Shown here piece by piece: positions 38,301 through 50,087 of a stretch of 64,000 bases of DNA. The stretch's first letter is position 1. Each line of letters starts with the position of its first letter. The notes below the pieces were generated by a model. The model was not told the origin of the DNA and ran no database searches. It saw only the letters and a list, made by a program, of their open reading frames with translations. Source of the stretch: Struthio camelus. Its lineage: Eukaryota > Chordata > Aves > Struthioniformes > Struthionidae. The translations under genes were made by a program, and so were the position numbers. The stretch is from positions 140,888,764-140,952,763 of the forward strand of contig NC_090943.1 in the NCBI RefSeq assembly GCF_040807025.1. The letters run 5' to 3'.

Positions 38301-38980
38301 CGTGCTGGAAAGAAAAAAGTGGCTGAGGCTGAAGGTCACCTCTGTTGCGCAACCAGGAACAAACAGTGATTATATCTTTTAAATGTTTAATCTGTAAGCA
38401 CAAAGGGACGGAGACATAGTACGCAATGGCTGAAGCAACAAAGGAGAGCTCAAGCCAGCCACAGGAGAGGACAGCCCATTGAAGAGCATTCCTGCTTGTT
38501 CCTTTACTTCAAGGAAGGTAGCCCTCTCCTACCCAGCACCAATACAGCAACACCTTAATAACTTACATGATTTGCTAATCAGAAGACTTTCTGTCCAACT
38601 CTTCTCTAGGATTTTGAACAAAATAACTATGACCAAAATTGAAACTTCTTCAGTATTTTTTTTTAATAGCTCTAATCTACACAGGCAATTGTCAGATTCA
38701 GGTATAACGTCTAATAGCCTCTAATTGTCATTGAACATCTGGTACGACATGGTAAAATACATTTATCAACTTAACTAGTTAAGAAAACAGCTCTGTGTTG
38801 TATCTCACTGATTAGCAGGTACAAAGCATGAAGCTTTCCACAGCCACTCATCTGGTAACTGTACGTATCCAATCCTTTCCTCTTTGTAATTCTCCTCCCT
38901 CCCCACTGTCAACAGCAATCCTGAGAGAAACAAGCCAAAACCCCTACATCTATTTCCTCCTACGCCCACACAGTACATAC
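35303..38980 (-). other. Intron of the CLC-like gene (3.7 kb)
   Basis: It runs from the GG|GTATGT donor at 38980 to the CACTCAG acceptor near 35297. It has a poly-T run at about 35948-35966, a GATCAG repeat near 38010-38040, and no other recognisable gene or element. Confidence 0.7.
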
Positions 38981-39224
38981 CCAAAATAGAATTCTTTTCT
39001 CCACCTCAAAAAATCCGAGATGACCTCTGTAAACAAACCCGTAAAGAGAAGAGGACAATAAATCTGTAGTGAAGGTAGCCGTCAAGCAGCAGAAGAAGGT
39101 TTGCCAGGCCAGTCTGATGTCCCAGGAGGAAGATGCTTCCTCCAGCGTGAACAGGAGCCCACCGACAGGGGCGCGGAGTACCGAAGCTATCCCTGCCCCA
39201 GCACCAGCTGTAACGAAACTCCTC
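38981..39224 (-). CDS. CLC-like transporter, exon with the proton-glutamate motif (TLEEASS)
   Basis: An internal exon with acceptor CTTTTGCAG|GAGGAG and donor TTTTGG|GTATGT. It enters in phase 2 and leaves in phase 0. It encodes RSFVTAGAGAGIASVLRAPV, then GGLLFTLEEASSSW, two hydrophobic segments and HLGFFEVEKRILFW. It aligns with CLC-7 [20 protein letters not shown], then GGVLFSLEEGASFW. The double glutamate holds the internal proton-pathway glutamate found in CLC exchangers but not in plain CLC channels, so this protein is predicted to be a Cl-/H+ exchanger by family knowledge. The usual GAP is RAP here. Confidence 0.95.
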
Positions 39225-42200
39225 CTGCAAAAGGTAGGAGAGCCAAAATTCACATAACAGTAAAAGGCAGGGGAAAAAATAAAAAGCTCCAGGAACACTT
39301 TTTCCAGTTAAAGCTGGATTTATGGAGCTGAATTTAAAGATCTGATGGCTTATTTCTGCGATACTATAGCGCCTTTTATCTCTAGGATCTGAATTCAGAT
39401 CTGAGCTCCGATTTGGTTCTCATTGCTCAAGTACTCAGGGCTATCTGGTAGCTTAGAAATATGTTGATTTCAATATACTGCCACGTTCACAAAGGCCCAG
39501 GCTCTAAACCAGGCTGCCAGAGCAGAGAACAAATGAATGCAAGCATGACAGTGAGTGAAGCATCCATATTGCAGTCAAACTATTAAACAATCCTATGCGG
39601 AACCCTTAAGGGAGTCAGTCAACAAGAATCAGGAAATAACACTTCATTCACCAATTTCTTTTTTGCCGTAACAGCTTTCCTCCTTTTTGACCTTGGCAGA
39701 ATCCTCAATCCCAGAATATTGCACGAGGAACACAGTGCCATGCCAGAGAGCTGTTGAATCAGCTCTGAACAGCGTAACGTCATGCAGACGTATCATTTCC
39801 TATCCTGGCAGCAGTACAGCTACAAAGGTGAATTATTATAGGAAAAAAAGTAAGAAGATTTGGAATTCATTAGAAAATGAGAATATAGTCTGGAAGCCTC
39901 TAGTCTCAATGCTGTTTCTTAGTCTGTAAATATCTGTAAAATCCACTGGGCACATCTACACCTCGTCTCCCTCCCTTTACAGGTGTTCAGCTCATATATA
40001 CCCTAAAAAGCAGCAAACTTCTGTTGCTGTAAGTTGCACTGTGAGCTCTGCAGAGATCAGCACTGTGACCAAGTGATCCAGATTCTGCTGATGAACTCTG
40101 TGGGAAGCAATAGGGTAACACACAAAAAACCTCCTACCTTTCATAAAACTAACTGAAAATAGCAGTTCCAGGAAAAAGGGGGGGAAAAAAGGAGGCAAAA
40201 TGGGGGTGAAGGGGGGAAAATACAGGTAACAAAAAAGAATGATAGTGTTGTAGAGAGAGACAGTAACAGTCAGTCTTCTTTTATACATGTGTTGTTATTT
40301 ATTTTCCCACACACAACATCATTTTCTCTCATCTCATCCAATTACATGAAAATAACATCCTGCATCTGACAAATGCTGCATTTTTAAAGAAAGCTGCTGT
40401 GTGCAGGGAGAGGAGGAGGTGGGGAGGATGCCAAAAAAGGAAAACAACATTATGATTGAATTCTGCCTTGTAAAATTTTCCAATTCCAGCCTTTGCCAGG
40501 GGGTCTTAGGTGATGCTGATTCATATAATGCACTAACCACAAGTGCTCAGCAGCTCGTAAAATTTGCATCTTCTGGATGTTCAACTTGAGACCCTCAGAG
40601 ATGATTTGCGGAAATTCTGAGCGTTCAGAAATAGCGGAAATCAACAAACATACAAAAATATTGGCGTTTTTTAATACTCAAAACACTCAAAATTCTCATC
40701 CAAAAAAAAAAACCCACAACAAACCAGAGTCCTCTCCAAGCATGCACCCTATATTAGCGAGACCTTTTGACTTTAATCTTCTGTGGTACCTAGATCAGAG
40801 AGTTCATCAAAGCCCACAAAAAGCTACTCCCCTGCACGGACTGTGGAGGAGCCTTGCAGTAAGCTACAATGACAACTCTAAGTCTGATATTTCCCAGCTC
40901 GTAAACGTTGAGCTAGACGCTTTTTTTGCACGTGTTTTTACTTATATGGACGTATCTGCACACTGAAATTGTTTTCAGCAGTGGGTAGCTCAAAAGGAAC
41001 TGCACATCAGAGGAAAAGCTAGAGGAGCCTTGCTTGGACAGCTCTAACTTCTTGTTCCAGTCATTTATATGTGCAACATGGCATAGCCATAGTATCAATG
41101 TTGAAGTTGGACCTCTCATACAGATCAGTTGCAGCTGTCTAACGGCAGCAGAGCTGTAAGATCTTTCAACATCCAAATGCTTACTCAAAAACATTAGGAG
41201 ATGCTCAAATGCAGAATTACTGCTCTGCCTGAAGCAGTAGCTAGAGAGGGTACCCAACCTTCCTATAACTCCAAAAGATACTGGGGGACCAGGAGTCTTC
41301 CATCCTGACCTTTGTAAAAGGTGAGCAAAACAAAAAAAAAAAAAAAAAAGTTGGCAGAAGAAGCAGCCAGGTCTTGCTTAGGGGGAAACTTCTCTCTGTT
41401 GCTCAGAAACAATCCTCTTTGTAAAGGGGACTTCTAGACAACCTGTCTCTCATAAACCGTTCTTGCCTGCAAGTTAAGTTTTTTCAACCACTATTATACT
41501 ATGTTCTATCACTATTATACTACCACTGTATGCTGCAGAGAAAAACAAAAGCTCTAACCGTTCCTTTTGCAATCACTAATTTCCTCCATGAGCAACATCT
41601 TGCTTAACATCTCAGATTTATTTAAATGAATGCTCATGAACGCTAAAGGCAAAAGAGATTCCCTTTGGTGCTTTTTGATTTTCTTTTAAGCCACAGATAG
41701 TTCACAGTAGCTGCTCGTTTGAAATTTTTTTTGTCACTTTGGAGGGGGGAATTAACTCATGGGAGTCAGATTTTTCTTTTTCCTTGCTTTAAGAGGAAAA
41801 AAAAGATGTATCGTATGTACATGTACGTGTTTTATACGACAACATGACAATAAATAGCATGCACAAGGCAGAAATTGGTTTGCAAATCCTTTCGCTAGAA
41901 ACTAATCTTACTAATGTCAGTAGAACTGCTCACAAAAGTGAGCTTACCAGAATTATTTCACGGACAAGTATGAGCAGAGAAGAGTCAGACTCAAAGAATG
42001 ACCTAAGCAATTTATTTTTTAAAAGTAGGAAAAGGAATCAAGGGCCCCCATGCCTATTGTTGGAATGCCCGTCACTCCTCCTTTCCTGAGTTTAAAGGTT
42101 GGAAAAATACACTGGTACCTAAAGGACAATTTACGGATAAAGCCCCTATCTAGAAATCGTGCATTTTTCTCCCTCTTTATACAACGCAGGAGCCAATGGG

Positions 42201-42474
42201 AAAACGCCTTCGGTATTAAATGCATTTTTTCCACAAGCATTCCATACAACACTTTGTGAAAGATTCTTTTAATTAATCAGGGTTATTTTCCATTCCAAAG
42301 TGACCAACAGCAGAAAGGCTGAAAGATTACTGGACCACCATTGAGATTACCATTTCCACTCAAGACCCTATGAGCTTATTGACTGCTTGCCAGATACCCT
42401 GGGTACATGTGCAGGTGAGCAGAGGGCACCATCCCGCAGAAGGCTCGGCAATTAGTGCTCTGCCAATTACTTAC
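39225..42474 (-). other. Intron of the CLC-like gene (3.2 kb)
   Basis: It contains a poly-A tract at about 41331-41349 and a short direct repeat, CACTATTATACTA at 41489-41501 and 41510-41522 (21-bp period). No gene or known transposon was recognised. Confidence 0.7.
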
Positions 42475-42567
42475 TTATCCGCTGAATTCCGAAACCGGGT
42501 GAAGAATGGGAGGTGGATGCCAAGGGTGTCCGACTGCAGCTGGCTCAGGCCACAACCCATGATAGCA
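42475..42567 (-). CDS. CLC-like transporter, exon linking the GPEGP filter segment to the RSFVTAG segment
   Basis: A 93-nt internal exon with acceptor ATTCCTAG|TGCTAT and donor GATAA|GTAAGT, in phase 2 at both ends. It encodes AIMGCGLSQLQSDTLGIHLP and FFTRFRNSADK. It aligns with the CLC segment after GKEGPMIHSG (CLC-7 SVIAAGISQG, then RDFKIFEYFRRDTEKRDF; plant CLCs GLGQFRNP). The phase closes exactly between the 44905-44730 and 39224-38981 exons, so no residue is missing. It is too short to stand out as an ORF. Confidence 0.92.
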   Translation of the reverse strand, partial: CYHGLWPEPAAVGHPWHPPPILHPVSEFSG

Positions 42568-44729
42568 CTAGGAATAATATTGTATAATTGAGAGTATTCT
42601 TTGGTAAATTATTCATAAAGCAGCCACAGTTAAAGACGAGACGACAGAGCCTTAGGTGGCACAGAGCGGCAAAGCTAGACTGACTATAACAGCTCTAAAC
42701 AAGTACAATGCTGAACACATCTTTCGAATATGCAAAGCTCCGTTGACATAAAGCAGGAGGCTACTAGAGACTTTCAGGTTGTTTAAATGGCTCTTTTGCA
42801 AGGAGTGTTGTGATGATAGACCATGAAATGCCTTTTGCTGAATTGCATCTTAATGTCTGCCTAAGCGTGGTGACTTGTCAGACTACAGTCCATCATTCAA
42901 CCATCTTTCCCCAGGTTAATGACTGCAAAGAACAGAACAGCTCTACCTCTGACAGAAGATGTGTAGTGATTTCACCTACTACAGTGTGTTCAAGGCAGCA
43001 ACTACCTTTAAATAGGAAAAAGAAAAAAGAAAAAAAAAATTTGTGAAATGAAAAATCTATTCGTTGTATAATCTAGGAAGACTTTTCTACAAGACTTAAA
43101 ATAGGGGTCCTAACAAATCTCAGAGGCTTTTAGCAATTTCAGTATGTTTATTTTTAATAAAATTGAGGGAGGGTTCCAACTAAATTAAATTAAACTAATC
43201 CTTAATTCCTATGTTTTAAAAAAGCATCACGCTAATACTGTGCTGACTTTCTGCATGGAGATATGATTCAATTCTTTGACTCATGCATCACTGTTACCAA
43301 CCCAGCACAAAGGGAAAACATCACAGCTGAAGTCTTTGAGCTCCTGGAGACAAACGTCCAAAAGCAAAGAAAACAAAAGAAACATAAAGGGAGAGCTAAA
43401 CCTTGGTAATCCTTGTCCGAAAGGTCTGTGCCTGCCTCTGACTAACCATGTTCTCCTATTTTTGAAAATCTGAGTCATCCTTTAGGGTGCTACACCTCCA
43501 TACAAATAAAAAAAAAACAGTGACAGAAATGAGAAAGGGTCATGGGGAGGAGAGGTTTGATCAAGGCAGTGAAGAGGAAGAGAACAAACTTCAAGGGTGA
43601 ATACTTTCCAAAAACAGAGAGGATCAGAAATAAAATAGGAAACCGGCCAACAAGTGAGATGTGTCATTATTAGCAGAGGGAGACTAATTTTACCATCTCT
43701 ACTCAAGATACAGTTTAACAATGGTAATAACGTGCAGCAGGCTTCATTTCTAAATGATAAATAAAAGGAAATGATATCATTTACAAAAGCAGAAAAGTCC
43801 AAAATCTGGCCTGCGATCTTCACTAAGTTTGGCTTTATTACAATGTAGTAATTTTTAAGCACCTGGTTTGACCTACAGAACAGGAGGACTGGGCAACCCT
43901 CCTCTCTTTCCCCCAAGGCCTTGGCCCATAATAGGACAACCGGTATTCTGTTCGTCTGTATTTAATAAGTGGGAATAAAAAAGTGGGAAGTGGCAAAAAA
44001 ATATCCTTTAAAAAGACCGTGCAGTGCTACTTTTCCCACACCTAGAAACATAATATTACACCACAGTGCGAACCACAGGCAGTTGCAACCTGACTTGCGA
44101 CCTGCCATCCTGCAGAGCTTGAGAAGCAGCACAGGGTTTCTGCACTGGCAGTCTGCCAGCGCTGCTGGCTGCCTTCTTTGTAATCGAGAAACAAAGGTGC
44201 CGGGGGCCTGGCTGCCCACTGCCCTGCACCTTGCACAGCCATTTACAGCAGGGGCTTGTGCCAGGGGCTGTAAAAACGCTGCCCCTTGGGTGCGCGTCCA
44301 GTTGAGACTGCCTCTGCTTTTCTACCCACTCGGCACAGCTATAAGCCATTATATGAGATGCAAAGCAGCCAGCAGGCAGTATCTCCAGGATGGGTTGCAT
44401 TCGGAGATGATCCTGACTGCGGATACGCCCGCCCTGGGTGCTCACTCTCTCCCTCTTGCTCATTGCACCATGAGCTGCCTTATCAGCAGTCCAGGTAACT
44501 GTTTGCTGAGCCTCACTGTCAATCGCATTAAGGAACTGAGCCAATACTTAAAACATGCAGTGACAAAATGTTTTTCTTCACAGCACAAATAGCTGGCCTA
44601 ATGCAAAGGAAGGGAAAGCACAGGGGAGAAAAAGCTACGAATGCAGGATGTTTTCTAAGCCAGAGCTGCCACCAAGAAAGACTCGCAAAACCATACCCTC
44701 AGTTTTAACTTTTGGCTGATGTTTCTTAC
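42568..44729 (-). other. Intron of the CLC-like gene (2.2 kb)
   Basis: A G+C-richer patch at about 44050-44550 is open for long stretches on both strands (207 codons on plus, 162 on minus). Neither translation resembles a known protein, and the openness on both strands suggests composition rather than coding. Confidence 0.6.
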
Positions 44730-44905
44730 CCCAAGTGGATCATGGGGCCTTCTGGCCCACAGAAGAGCCCAGAGGCTACAGCCAGCACACAAGAGACAAA
44801 TGTTCCTAAAAAGGTCTTGATATTAAAAAGATGTTGCATAGAAGTACCATTCAAATATCCAATGATTTCTGGCAACCCAGACGGTGAACCTGCTGGGCAA
44901 AAGAA
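44730..44905 (-). CDS. CLC-like transporter, exon with first and second selectivity-filter motifs
   Basis: An internal exon with acceptor TTCTCTTTGCAG|TTCTTT and donor TTGGG|GTAAGA. It enters in phase 0 and leaves in phase 2. It encodes FFCPAGSPSGLPEIIGYLNG, then a helix region with FNIKTFLGTF, then LAVASGLFCGPEGPMIHL. This is the anion-selectivity core of CLC proteins. It corresponds to the EPVAAGSGIPQIKCFLNGV and GGLAVGKEGPMIHSG segments of CLC-7. The selectivity serine and the external gating glutamate (E of GPEGP) are kept. The residue before the serine is proline (PSGLP instead of GSGIP) and the lysine or arginine before the gating glutamate is also proline. Both changes are unusual for the family. 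Confidence 0.95.
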
Positions 44906-45884
44906 CTGCAAAGAGAAAAAAAGAATAAGAGTCAATAATCATTTCCAGTTGGATGTCTTCAGGGCCACAGTTCTTAAGTCTTGCTCTCAAATCACTCTAT
45001 TCATAGACTCCCCCAGAATTTACAGCACTGTATTTTCACACACTGAACTTAAGGCTACATGCAAAAACTCAAGTCACTAACAGCGTGGCTACACACGCGC
45101 TTGGAGTAATGAGAGAAGAAAATCAGCGCCAAGGGCCCACAGCCCAGGCTCTTGCAATCCGTTGTCTGAACCCAGCAACTCTCTTGTCTTGGTGCAGATT
45201 ATCTGGGGGTCCGGGTGTGCGTGTGAACTTGCATTATTTGTTCAGTCAGTTCACACTTCAGATAGCTCAAAACTGGTCAATTATTATCCGTATAACAGCA
45301 AACAGAGTCCCTGTTCTTACTGTTGTTGGATTTGGGGGGAAATTTAGTAAAATATTCCTTTTTTTTTTTTTTCCCCCTCTCGCCTTTACTGTCAATTGTC
45401 TTTTTATAATTATATTGAACACAGTAGGATAGTAAATGACAGAAAGGCTCCAAGTTTTAATCTTGCAGCCTAGTAAAAAGTGCTGTTCTGGATTGTAAGT
45501 GCCACATAGCACAGCTAAAAGATCAATCTAAAGAAAAACAGTAGTTTTTATATGGATTGATGGTCTTTGGCTTAGGCCCCCAAACACCAAGTTTTCACAA
45601 GTTACACCAGTTTCCCGCTTATATTTGTTTTATAAACACCACATGCTAAGTGCAACTTGCATAGCCACCACCGCTGAATTTACCCCAGACACTTTTATAC
45701 AAGTTATGTGCGGTAGAATTTAGCTTTCAGGCCGAAGGCCAAAAAAAAGCCTCTCCAATTGGGCTGTAAAATAGATTTTTTTATTTTTTTTTTTTTAACA
45801 CCGAATTAAACAGTATTTGGAAGAACAGTAGATTTGGTTTATCATAGCGTTATAGGTTTGTTGAGTAGGAGACTTGACACTCAC
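44906..45884 (-). other. Intron of the CLC-like gene (1.0 kb)
   Basis: A T-rich tract lies near 45358-45377 and another near 45777-45796. No other feature is seen. Confidence 0.7.
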
Positions 45885-45965
45885 CAGTACTGAGCTTGAA
45901 GACACAAGAATCATGGCCAGCCCAGACCCAAGTACGCATAGCCAGGCGATGTGGAAGTTGCCATC
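45885..45965 (-). CDS. CLC-like transporter, exon encoding membrane helix C
   Basis: An 81-nt exon with acceptor AATTGGACAG|GATGGC and donor GTACTG|GTGAGT, in phase 0 at both ends. It encodes DGNFHIAWLCVLGSG, then LAMILVSSSSVL. This is a single hydrophobic helix directly before the FFCPAGSPSGLPE filter segment, matching the CLC-6 helix ending LASLLVLIEPVAAGSGIP. The position, exact phase and hydrophobicity support it. Sequence identity to known CLCs is low at this helix. Confidence 0.88.
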
Positions 45966-46129
45966 CTGTCCAATTTACAAATAGATTATTACATCAGCAG
46001 TGGTATAACAGGTATACGGCCTGCTCTTTAACAGTCTGTTAACAGCATATAATGGTACTGAACATGAAGAGGTATTCAGCCTATTTTTTTTGTCCTACAG
46101 ATTTCTGTAGGCTAGAATGTGTACATAGC

Positions 46130-46166
46130 GGGGGGGGGGGGGGGGGGGGAGGGAGGGAGGGGGAGA
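46130..46166. repeat. Poly-G run (20 G) plus GGGA purine tract
   Basis: Twenty consecutive G followed by AGGGAGGGAGGGGGAG on the plus strand. It is a possible G-quadruplex or triplex-forming tract. It is intronic. Confidence 0.88.
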
Positions 46167-47079
46167 TCAAGCAGTGCCGATTCTTTAAAAAACTGGAATG
46201 AATAACAGTGAGGTAAATGCTGACATTCAGAGAGTGAAGTCATGTTTTCTTCCACAGTTTTGTGTCCGTCTCTACAAACATAAAGGATACATGATTCACC
46301 AAGGCCCATTTCAGGACAGAAGTAGAATTAAAGGCCCTTAAGAACATGCACAAGAAAACAATAAATGGAGCGTTCAGGTGACGTTTTCCTGAATGGAAGC
46401 TTCAGACTCTTACATCAGTAGTTACCTTTTGAATTTGCAGCTATTATTAACAGACCAAATACACCTAAGCAAGCTCTTTCTTGCTTTATCTTAACCTAAA
46501 GGACATCTTTCATACTATGCCTTTTCACAACTAAGAACATATTTTAGTCTCCTTGGGTTTTTGGTTTGTTTGTTTGTGCTTGGGTTGACCGCAGCTTTGC
46601 TGTCTGCAGGACTCCTCAGCTCGCACATATTTTGCTGAGTTCCACAGTGCTCAGCTGTGACTCATTGTGTGTGCAGGTTGAACACATCGCTTGCATTTCT
46701 GAGGTCACAGTGCTATAGCAAGCCACCGCAGCCTTCCCATCAACACCTCACATTAAGCTTTTTTGTCTGTAAGTACACCACACAGAACAGAAAAACAGGA
46801 AGGTAAAGTGCAGAGAAAATGAGTTCTATTCATCTGTGGCTGAAGGAGGTATTTAGATGGGAAGGTCTTCCAGGCCAGGAATTACATGTTTGTGCTGATA
46901 CCAGAACCGGTGAGAGCTTGACTGTTGTCCCTCCGTATTAATATGAGACAATAGGTCAAACTTTGCAATACAACGGGACCTGCACTGACTGTGGTGATTG
47001 CTGTGATGCCCTGACGTCAAAGCGTGGTTTCTTTATACGTTTTTTTAATTTACACTTTAGTGTACACCTACATAGATTT

Positions 47080-47082
<3 letters not shown>

Positions 47083-47112
<30 letters not shown>

Positions 47113-47113
47113 T
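47083..47113. repeat. (CATA)n/(TA)n microsatellite
   Basis: ACATACATACATATATATAT continues as pure TA for about 20 bp, just upstream (plus-strand sense) of the second CR1 element. Confidence 0.9.
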
Positions 47114-47368
47114 TTCAGTGTTTATATGTTTTAAAAATACATGCATAGCTTTTATATGAGAAACCTCAGGAGACTAAGACTCCAAGAGTATTATCATGCT
47201 ATCTCCCTGGAAAATCTAAGGATGTTTATTTCTCAGATATTCTCTCTGATATTTTCAGTCTCTATCTTTTCCACAGACTAAGTCTATTCCTGCATTTCTG
47301 TGAAGCGACTGAGAGCTGCCCTTCAGCTGACAAACTGTTGGTAGCACTATTCCTGTATGTTGATTTCA

Positions 47369-49255
47369 GAGAATCACTGACGTTGAAGGTCATTTCCAGA
47401 GATCATCTAATCTAACAAGGAGCTCAAAGCACAGTCAACAACAGTAGGCTGACTGTAGTAACAGTTTCCCAGGACCACGTCCAGTTGAGTTTTGAAGATG
47501 TCCAAGGATGGAGACTCTACAACCTCTCCAGGCAACCTGTTCCAGTATTTGATCACCCTTCATCATAAAAAAAAAAAAGTTTTCTCTTATGTTTAAGTGA
47601 ATTTTCTGTATTTTAATTTGTGCCCATTGCCTCCTGCCCTGTCACTGAGCACCACTGAGAAAACACCCCCCCCCCCAAAGAGATATTTATGCACATTGAT
47701 AAGATCCCCCTGAGCCTTCTCCTCTCCAGGCTGAACAATCCCAGCTCTCTCAACTTCTCCTCATATGACAGATGCTCCAGTCCTTTAACGGGGCCTTAAA
47801 GGGCCCCTTCATGGCCCTTTGCTGGACTCATTCCAGTACGTCCATGCCTCTCCTGCACTAGAGAGCCCAGACCTGGACACAGCACTACAGATGTGTCTCA
47901 CCAGAGCTGAGCAGAGGGGAAGGATAATCTCCATTGACCTGCAGGCAACGCTCTTCCTAATGCAGCCCGGGAGGCTGCTGGGTGTTCTTTGCCACAAGGG
48001 CACATTGCTGACTGATGTTCAACCTGTTGTCCACCAGGACCCCCCGATCCTTCTCTGCAGAGCTGCTTTCCAGCAGGTCGGCCCTCAGCCTGTACTGGTG
48101 CATTGGGTTTCTCCTTAGGTGCCAGACCTTGCACTTCCCTTTGTTGACCCTCATGACATTTTTCTCTGCCCGTTTCTCCAGCCTCTTAACAAAGAGGCTC
48201 TCGCTGCAGTTGGTCAGGTGGAGCCTGACTCTTACTAGCAGTCCTTGTTCCTCAAAGAGGATCCCCGTGGTCATAGAAGCCAAATCCCTATTGCCAACAC
48301 CAGCTGCGCCAACAACTGTTGATCTGCGAGACCCATCCACTCCTCCTCAAGCCCTTCCCCCTCACTGGCAGGACTGAGGAGCAAATCACCTCAGCCCTTG
48401 CCCTCAGAGCCACACAGTCACTCTTCATATGCTCAAGGTCCCCCCAGCCATATCACCGATGCCCACATGTAAGGGCAGAAGGGGTTAATAGTCCAAGGCC
48501 TGGACAAGCCTTGACAATCTCTCCACAACATCCTGGATCCAAGCCCTCGGCAAGCAGAAAACTTCCATAAACAGTGGGTCTGCTTGGCAGATGAGGGCCT
48601 GCATACCATGCAGCAGGAAGTCTCCCATCACCACCACTCGCTGCCTCCTCCCTTCACTGATGCATGGCTCAAGCTTGGCTGGCTCAAATGCCGCTTTGGG
48701 CAGAGCTCCTGGCCCCTGATCTGCTACAAGGGCACTGAACCTATTCTGTAGTTGCAAATCTGGAAACTGAGAAGGAGCTGTCCTCCTGGTGCCTGAAGTC
48801 ACAAACTTCAAGCTTTCCCCATCGTGGGAGTCTCCAACTGCCAGCACAACCAGCCCACACTCTGTCTGCCTCTCCTTCTCTGCAGCTGGCAATTCAGGCT
48901 CTAGTCTCTCCAGCGTCGCAGGGAAGATCCAGTCAATCTCCTTTTCATCATATCTGTCGGTGCGTGGTTTGCTGACCTCCTCCCACAGCTCCTTTACTTG
49001 ACAACACAGCTCATCCCTCAGAGCTCACCTCCTGCAGCCAAGGAGCCCATGTGTGACAGCTCCAGCCCTGCACAGTTGCACCCTCCCTCAAGAGCTCACC
49101 CTGGGTCAAGGCCTCTGCAGTGCTGGGGGCACCCCGGCCAGTGGGTGCTGGGCTCCATGCCTTGCAGCATCTCACTGCCACTGCTGAGCACGCAAACACC
49201 ACCCTCAGCTCTCCAGGCCCAGCAGTTACATTGGCCTCTCCATAGCACAGGCTGA
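47369..49255 (-). mobile_element. Internally deleted CR1 LINE: esterase-like ORF1 joined to the RT tail
   Basis: The left end (47369-47430) is a diverged CR1 3' terminus. Going 5' on the minus strand, 47700-48170 encodes the CR1 RT C-terminal region ([37 protein letters not shown]). Right of about 48170 the text changes to the SGNH-esterase-like protein that accompanies CR1-type elements in birds (VVVMGDFLLHG, LPRAWIQDVVERL, GILFEEQGLL and LHLT). The endonuclease and most of the RT that should lie between are gone, so this is a deletion derivative. It has stops and frameshifts and is not functional. Confidence 0.8.
48170..48892 (-). pseudogene. CR1-associated SGNH-esterase-like ORF1, broken
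   Basis: Minus-strand text includes LQLQNRFSALVADQGPG, then RRQRVVVMGDFLLHGMQ, ICQADP, CLPRAWIQDVVERLSRLV. After a stop near 48485 it continues as GILFEEQGLL and LHLTNCSESLFVKRL. The order matches the esterase-like ORF1 known from CR1 retrotransposons (GDSLLRG, ICRPDP, CLPGARVRDV, DGIHLT). The nucleophile serine of the GDS block is phenylalanine here (GDF), and the aspartate of the DGxHL block is also lost. It would be catalytically dead even without the stops. Confidence 0.7.
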
Positions 49256-49957
49256 AAGGGTGCTTGACCTTCCCTAGTCAGGGGTCAGCTGCAACAGAAG
49301 CTCAAAGCACCCTTCTCACAAGAAGCTCCTCAGTATTTATACTATCTACCATGGATATCCCATACCAGGCTAAAATTTTACCATCTGCCTCTCTCTATAC
49401 GTGAGAAACAATCAGTCAGCGGCAGAGATTCCTTCACATTTACATCAGTCTTTAGCAGTTTGGTGATTTTTACCACACCACCACCACCCCGCCAGTTACC
49501 ACAGAGATGATGATACCCATCAAGGGCAAATTATCAATTTCACAATAATCTATGTACAGCATTAGTAAAATATAGCTGCCTCATAACTGCTGTAAGTAAT
49601 AACAAATCTGTTATCAAATCCACATTTACTAAGGAGTTTAAGTGAAACCTAATCCCTTCCGTTGGGCATCAACAGCGTCTAATGCTCCTTTCACTGCATG
49701 CATGCACAAGGGGGAAGAGGAAGGCCACAGTACTTTAAAGACTGCCCTCATCAACCTCACTCATAAAAAGAACTCCATCAGATATTGTACTGGGTAAGTC
49801 CTAGCAGAGGACATCAAAGCTTACCTGTGCAAAGAACCACAGGATATCTAACATCCACAGGAACCTAAGCAGATGGCACTTGCAGTCAGTTAAAAACTTC
49901 ACAGTGCGGATTTTCTAATAGAAAAATGTAGAAGAGATCAATCTTTCTTTTGCTCAC

Positions 49958-50087
49958 CTGCAGGTAATCTTCCACCAGGTCCCATTTCAATTTGATGAGA
50001 CAGTCAATTATCTGATGAGTCAAAAACCCCAGCATCCCAACTGCTATTCCAATTAGTCCCATCAGCAGCCATCGATCCCACTCCGTT
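49958..50087 (-). CDS. CLC-like transporter, exon encoding the first membrane helix (helix B)
   Basis: An internal exon with acceptor CCGTTTGTAG|AACGGA and donor CTGCAG|GTGAGC. It enters in phase 2 and leaves in phase 0. It encodes TEWDRWLLMGLIGIAVGMLG, then FLTHQIIDCLIKLKWD and LVEDYLQ. A basic or aromatic start (WDRW), a glycine-rich helix (GLIGIAVGxxG) and a following amphipathic segment with LKW match the first helix of CLC-6/7 and plant CLCs (KRWVICALIGILTGLVACF, then LAGLKYRVIK). It joins the N-terminal exon at 50968 through a split arginine codon. Confidence 0.93.

Larger units (their letters stand above)
45966..49957 (-). other. Intron of the CLC-like gene (4.0 kb) with a CR1 insertion
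   Basis: It contains the G/purine tract at 46.13 kb, a (TA)n microsatellite at about 47083-47113 and a CR1-derived element at 47369-49255. Confidence 0.75.

Noticed and set aside
43969..44592. 207-codon open frame on the plus strand (and 162 codons on the minus strand at 44056-44544)
   Set aside because: Both strands are open across the same GC-richer patch, neither translation resembles a known protein, and it lies inside a well-supported intron.
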